64,000 nt of DNA from positions 23,201 through 87,200 of the forward strand of contig JAZQQJ010000082.1 in the NCBI GenBank assembly GCA_045629005.1, in the 5' to 3' direction. Origin of the DNA: RGIG3528 sp045629005 (GTDB lineage Bacteria; Bacillota; Clostridia; Lachnospirales; Lachnospiraceae). The number at the start of each line of letters is the position of its first letter. Position 1 is the first letter of the stretch. A model generated the notes under the pieces. It worked only from the letters and a program-made list of their open reading frames with translations, was not told the DNA's origin and ran no database searches. A program made the position numbers and the translations under genes. Positions 62,583-64,000 of this stretch are shown piece after piece.

Positions 62583-62604
62583 AACCAAAAGAAAGGTTTT
62601 TCGT
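62583..62604 (+). promoter_or_regulatory. Candidate ECF-sigma promoter
   Basis: GAAACC with AAC (62583-62585), then 16 bases, then CGT (62602-62604). AAC-N16-CGT is the known pattern for many ECF sigma factors. It lies 19 bases before the sigma gene start, suggesting autoregulation. Confidence 0.5.
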
Positions 62605-62622
62605 GATATAGGGCAGAATTAA

Positions 62623-63183
62623 ATGAAAGACGAAGAAATCGTGCAGCTTTATTTTGACAGAAACGAAGCTGCAATCTCTGAAAGTAAAATCAAATATGAT
62701 AAGTATCTGATGAAAATTGCCAACAACATCCTCTTCAATAATGAGGATGCTGAAGAAAGTGTCAATGATACATATCTCTCAGCATGGAATTCAATTCCTC
62801 CGCACAGGCCGGAGGTCCTTTCCACATTTCTTGGAAAAATTACGAGGGGACATGCCATTGACATTTACAGAAGACATCATGCAGATAAGCGAATTCCTTC
62901 GGAGTATTGTTCAAGCCTTGATGAGCTTGAGGAGTGCGTTCCCGGGACTTCGACTGTTGAGGAAAATCTTGAAGTTAAGCGACTTGGCGAAACTATCAAT
63001 GCTTTCTTAAGGGAACAGAAAGAGGACGCCAGAAACCTGTTTATTGGGCGTTATTACTACTCAGACTCTTTGAAGGACGTTGCAGAGTATAACGGTATGA
63101 CAGAAGCCAAGGCAAAGATGATTTTGTTCCGCACAAGGCAAAAGCTTAAAGAATATTTGGAAAAGGAGGGCTTTACGGTCTGA
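62623..63183 (+). CDS. ECF-type RNA polymerase sigma factor
   Basis: 186 residues, sigma70 family with region 2 (NNILFNNEDAEESVNDTYLSAW ... FLGKITRGHAIDIYRR) and region 4 (DSLKDVAEYNGMTEAKAKMILFRTRQKLKEYL). No region 1 or 3, fitting ECF sigma factors. The next gene, one base downstream, encodes a membrane protein that is likely its anti-sigma factor. What stress it senses is unknown; the surface cluster just upstream is a possible target. Confidence 0.9.
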   Translation: MKDEEIVQLYFDRNEAAISESKIKYDKYLMKIANNILFNNEDAEESVNDTYLSAWNSIPPHRPEVLSTFLGKITRGHAIDIYRRHHADKRIPSEYCSSLDELEECVPGTSTVEENLEVKRLGETINAFLREQKEDARNLFIGRYYYSDSLKDVAEYNGMTEAKAKMILFRTRQKLKEYLEKEGFTV

Positions 63184-63184
63184 T

Positions 63185-64000
63185 ATGAAAAAAGAGCAAA
63201 TATCAGAAGCATTGTCGTTTATTGATGACGATATGCTTGAAGAAACGAATAAGTTACGTATGGCTCCCCGCTCCGAAAAAGCAAAGAAGCCTCATAAGGT
63301 AAGCTACATTAAGGTTATAAAGTACGCTTCATTTGTTGCTGCTGCAGCACTTGTTATTGTTGTTGGAGCGAATGCCCTTGGAAGTGTTCGTGGCGGAAAG
63401 ATGATGAAATCTGACAGTGCGTCATTCGTAAATAACAAAAAATCGACATACAGTACGGAGGCTACGCCACCCCCTATGGCAACACAGGCGCCGTGTGCAG
63501 CTGAGGTTTATTCGGCTGCAGATGTTGATGATAATAGTGACAACTATAATGACTATTACAGTTATGAAGAGCCGCTGGCTATACCTACCTTGAATCAGCT
63601 GACCAATGGTAATGACAATTACGACGAACAGCAACGCGCAAACGATATTCCACAAAATGATGGGAATGGTCTTGATGGCAACGGTAGCGAGAACGCTGTT
63701 ACAGGCAGAAGGGAAGAAGACGGTGGAGCGGTTGGTGATTTCACAACCGCCGGAAGTGAAAAGGAATCCGCATCTGAAACAGTTATTACAGCTCAGAGTG
63801 AAATTGTCTATACTGTCCTTGAAGATAAAGATGATTCAAGAATAAGCTTCACCATAACTAACAACATGTCAGAAAGCATATCCTGTTCACCTGAATGGGC
63901 GTTGGAAGTGCTTGTCGAAGACGTTTGGTACGAAGTGGAAAGCGGAATGGCAGACACCGAGAACTGGGCCGGATTATTGGAGTTTAAGCCTGGTGAAAGC
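63185..64000 (+). CDS. Putative membrane-bound anti-sigma factor / Ig-like protein, 3' partial
   Basis: 272 codons visible, truncated by the window edge. A cytoplasmic N-terminus (about 1-40, ISEALSFIDDDMLEETNKLR), one transmembrane helix (about 43-65), a long Asn/Asp/Ser-rich extracellular linker (about 80-205) and the start of a beta-rich domain (VYTVLEDKDDSRISFTITNN) resembling bacterial Ig-like domains. Placement one base after the ECF sigma gene and this topology fit an anti-sigma regulator that lacks a classic zinc motif. Confidence 0.7.
   Translation, partial: MKKEQISEALSFIDDDMLEETNKLRMAPRSEKAKKPHKVSYIKVIKYASFVAAAALVIVVGANALGSVRGGKMMKSDSASFVNNKKSTYSTEATPPPMATQAPCAAEVYSAADVDDNSDNYNDYYSYEEPLAIPTLNQLTNGNDNYDEQQRANDIPQNDGNGLDGNGSENAVTGRREEDGGAVGDFTTAGSEKESASETVITAQSEIVYTVLEDKDDSRISFTITNNMSESISCSPEWALEVLVEDVWYEVESGMADTENWAGLLEFKPGES

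Overview
The window looks like a chromosomal segment of an anaerobic low-to-mid GC Firmicute, most likely Lachnospiraceae (Butyrivibrio/Roseburia-like). This is inferred from AddAB instead of RecBCD, zinc-type S14, a long form of L17, rpsD placed between rpsK and rpoA, EcfAAT-truA after the ribosomal genes, and a GPH sugar transporter with a GH127-family arabinofuranosidase. TGA ends many genes here (addA, rpsJ, rplO, the sigma factor), so the standard bacterial code applies. No tRNA, rRNA, CRISPR array, insertion sequence or phage gene was seen.

Layout. (1) 1-5587: the end of a transglutaminase-like protein, then acyl carrier protein, MBOAT acyltransferase, asparagine synthetase-like enzyme and a membrane-anchored C39-like cysteine peptidase, packed as one operon. 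(2) 5610-14968: AddB, AddA, a YlmH-like S4 protein and a GPH sugar symporter. (3) 15013-17624: an E2/CAT-fold acyltransferase-like protein coupled to an AMP-forming acyl ligase. (4) 17727-24691: gltX and a UvrD-like helicase, a convergent SulP transporter, and an ABC exporter. (5) 24759-27254: a GH127-type glycosidase. (6) 27280-50050: the complete str-S10-spc-alpha ribosomal supercluster, with a membrane-anchored trigger-factor-like gene inserted between tuf and rpsJ. (7) 50080-54436: YitT, EcfA1, EcfA2, EcfT, TruA. (8) 54426-62524: five overlapping or abutting genes for envelope proteins with Pro/Thr linkers (CapA-PIG-L fusion, CapA, Cys/His hydrolase with two SH3 domains, unknown membrane protein, NAGPA-type phosphodiester glycosidase). 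(9) 62583-64000: an ECF sigma factor with a plausible self-recognised promoter, and its membrane-bound partner cut by the window edge.

Most notable points. rpsE (ribosomal protein S5, essential) carries an in-frame TGA at codon 34. A four-helix junction RNA candidate of about 141 nt lies between infA and rpmJ. Long-range pairing in the rpsJ leader could hide the rpsJ ribosome binding site. Two tandem 57-bp palindromic units follow tuf. The two envelope clusters share an unusual Cys/His domain and a Pro/Thr linker style; the right-hand one is the best candidate for an undescribed multi-gene surface system.

The ribosomal cluster is expressed from several good sigma-A type promoters, each with 17-bp spacing (before rpsL, tuf, rpsJ and rpmJ), and ends in a strong terminator after rplQ. 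All promoter, terminator and RNA-structure calls were made by eye from base pairing and consensus matches, without folding software or alignments.
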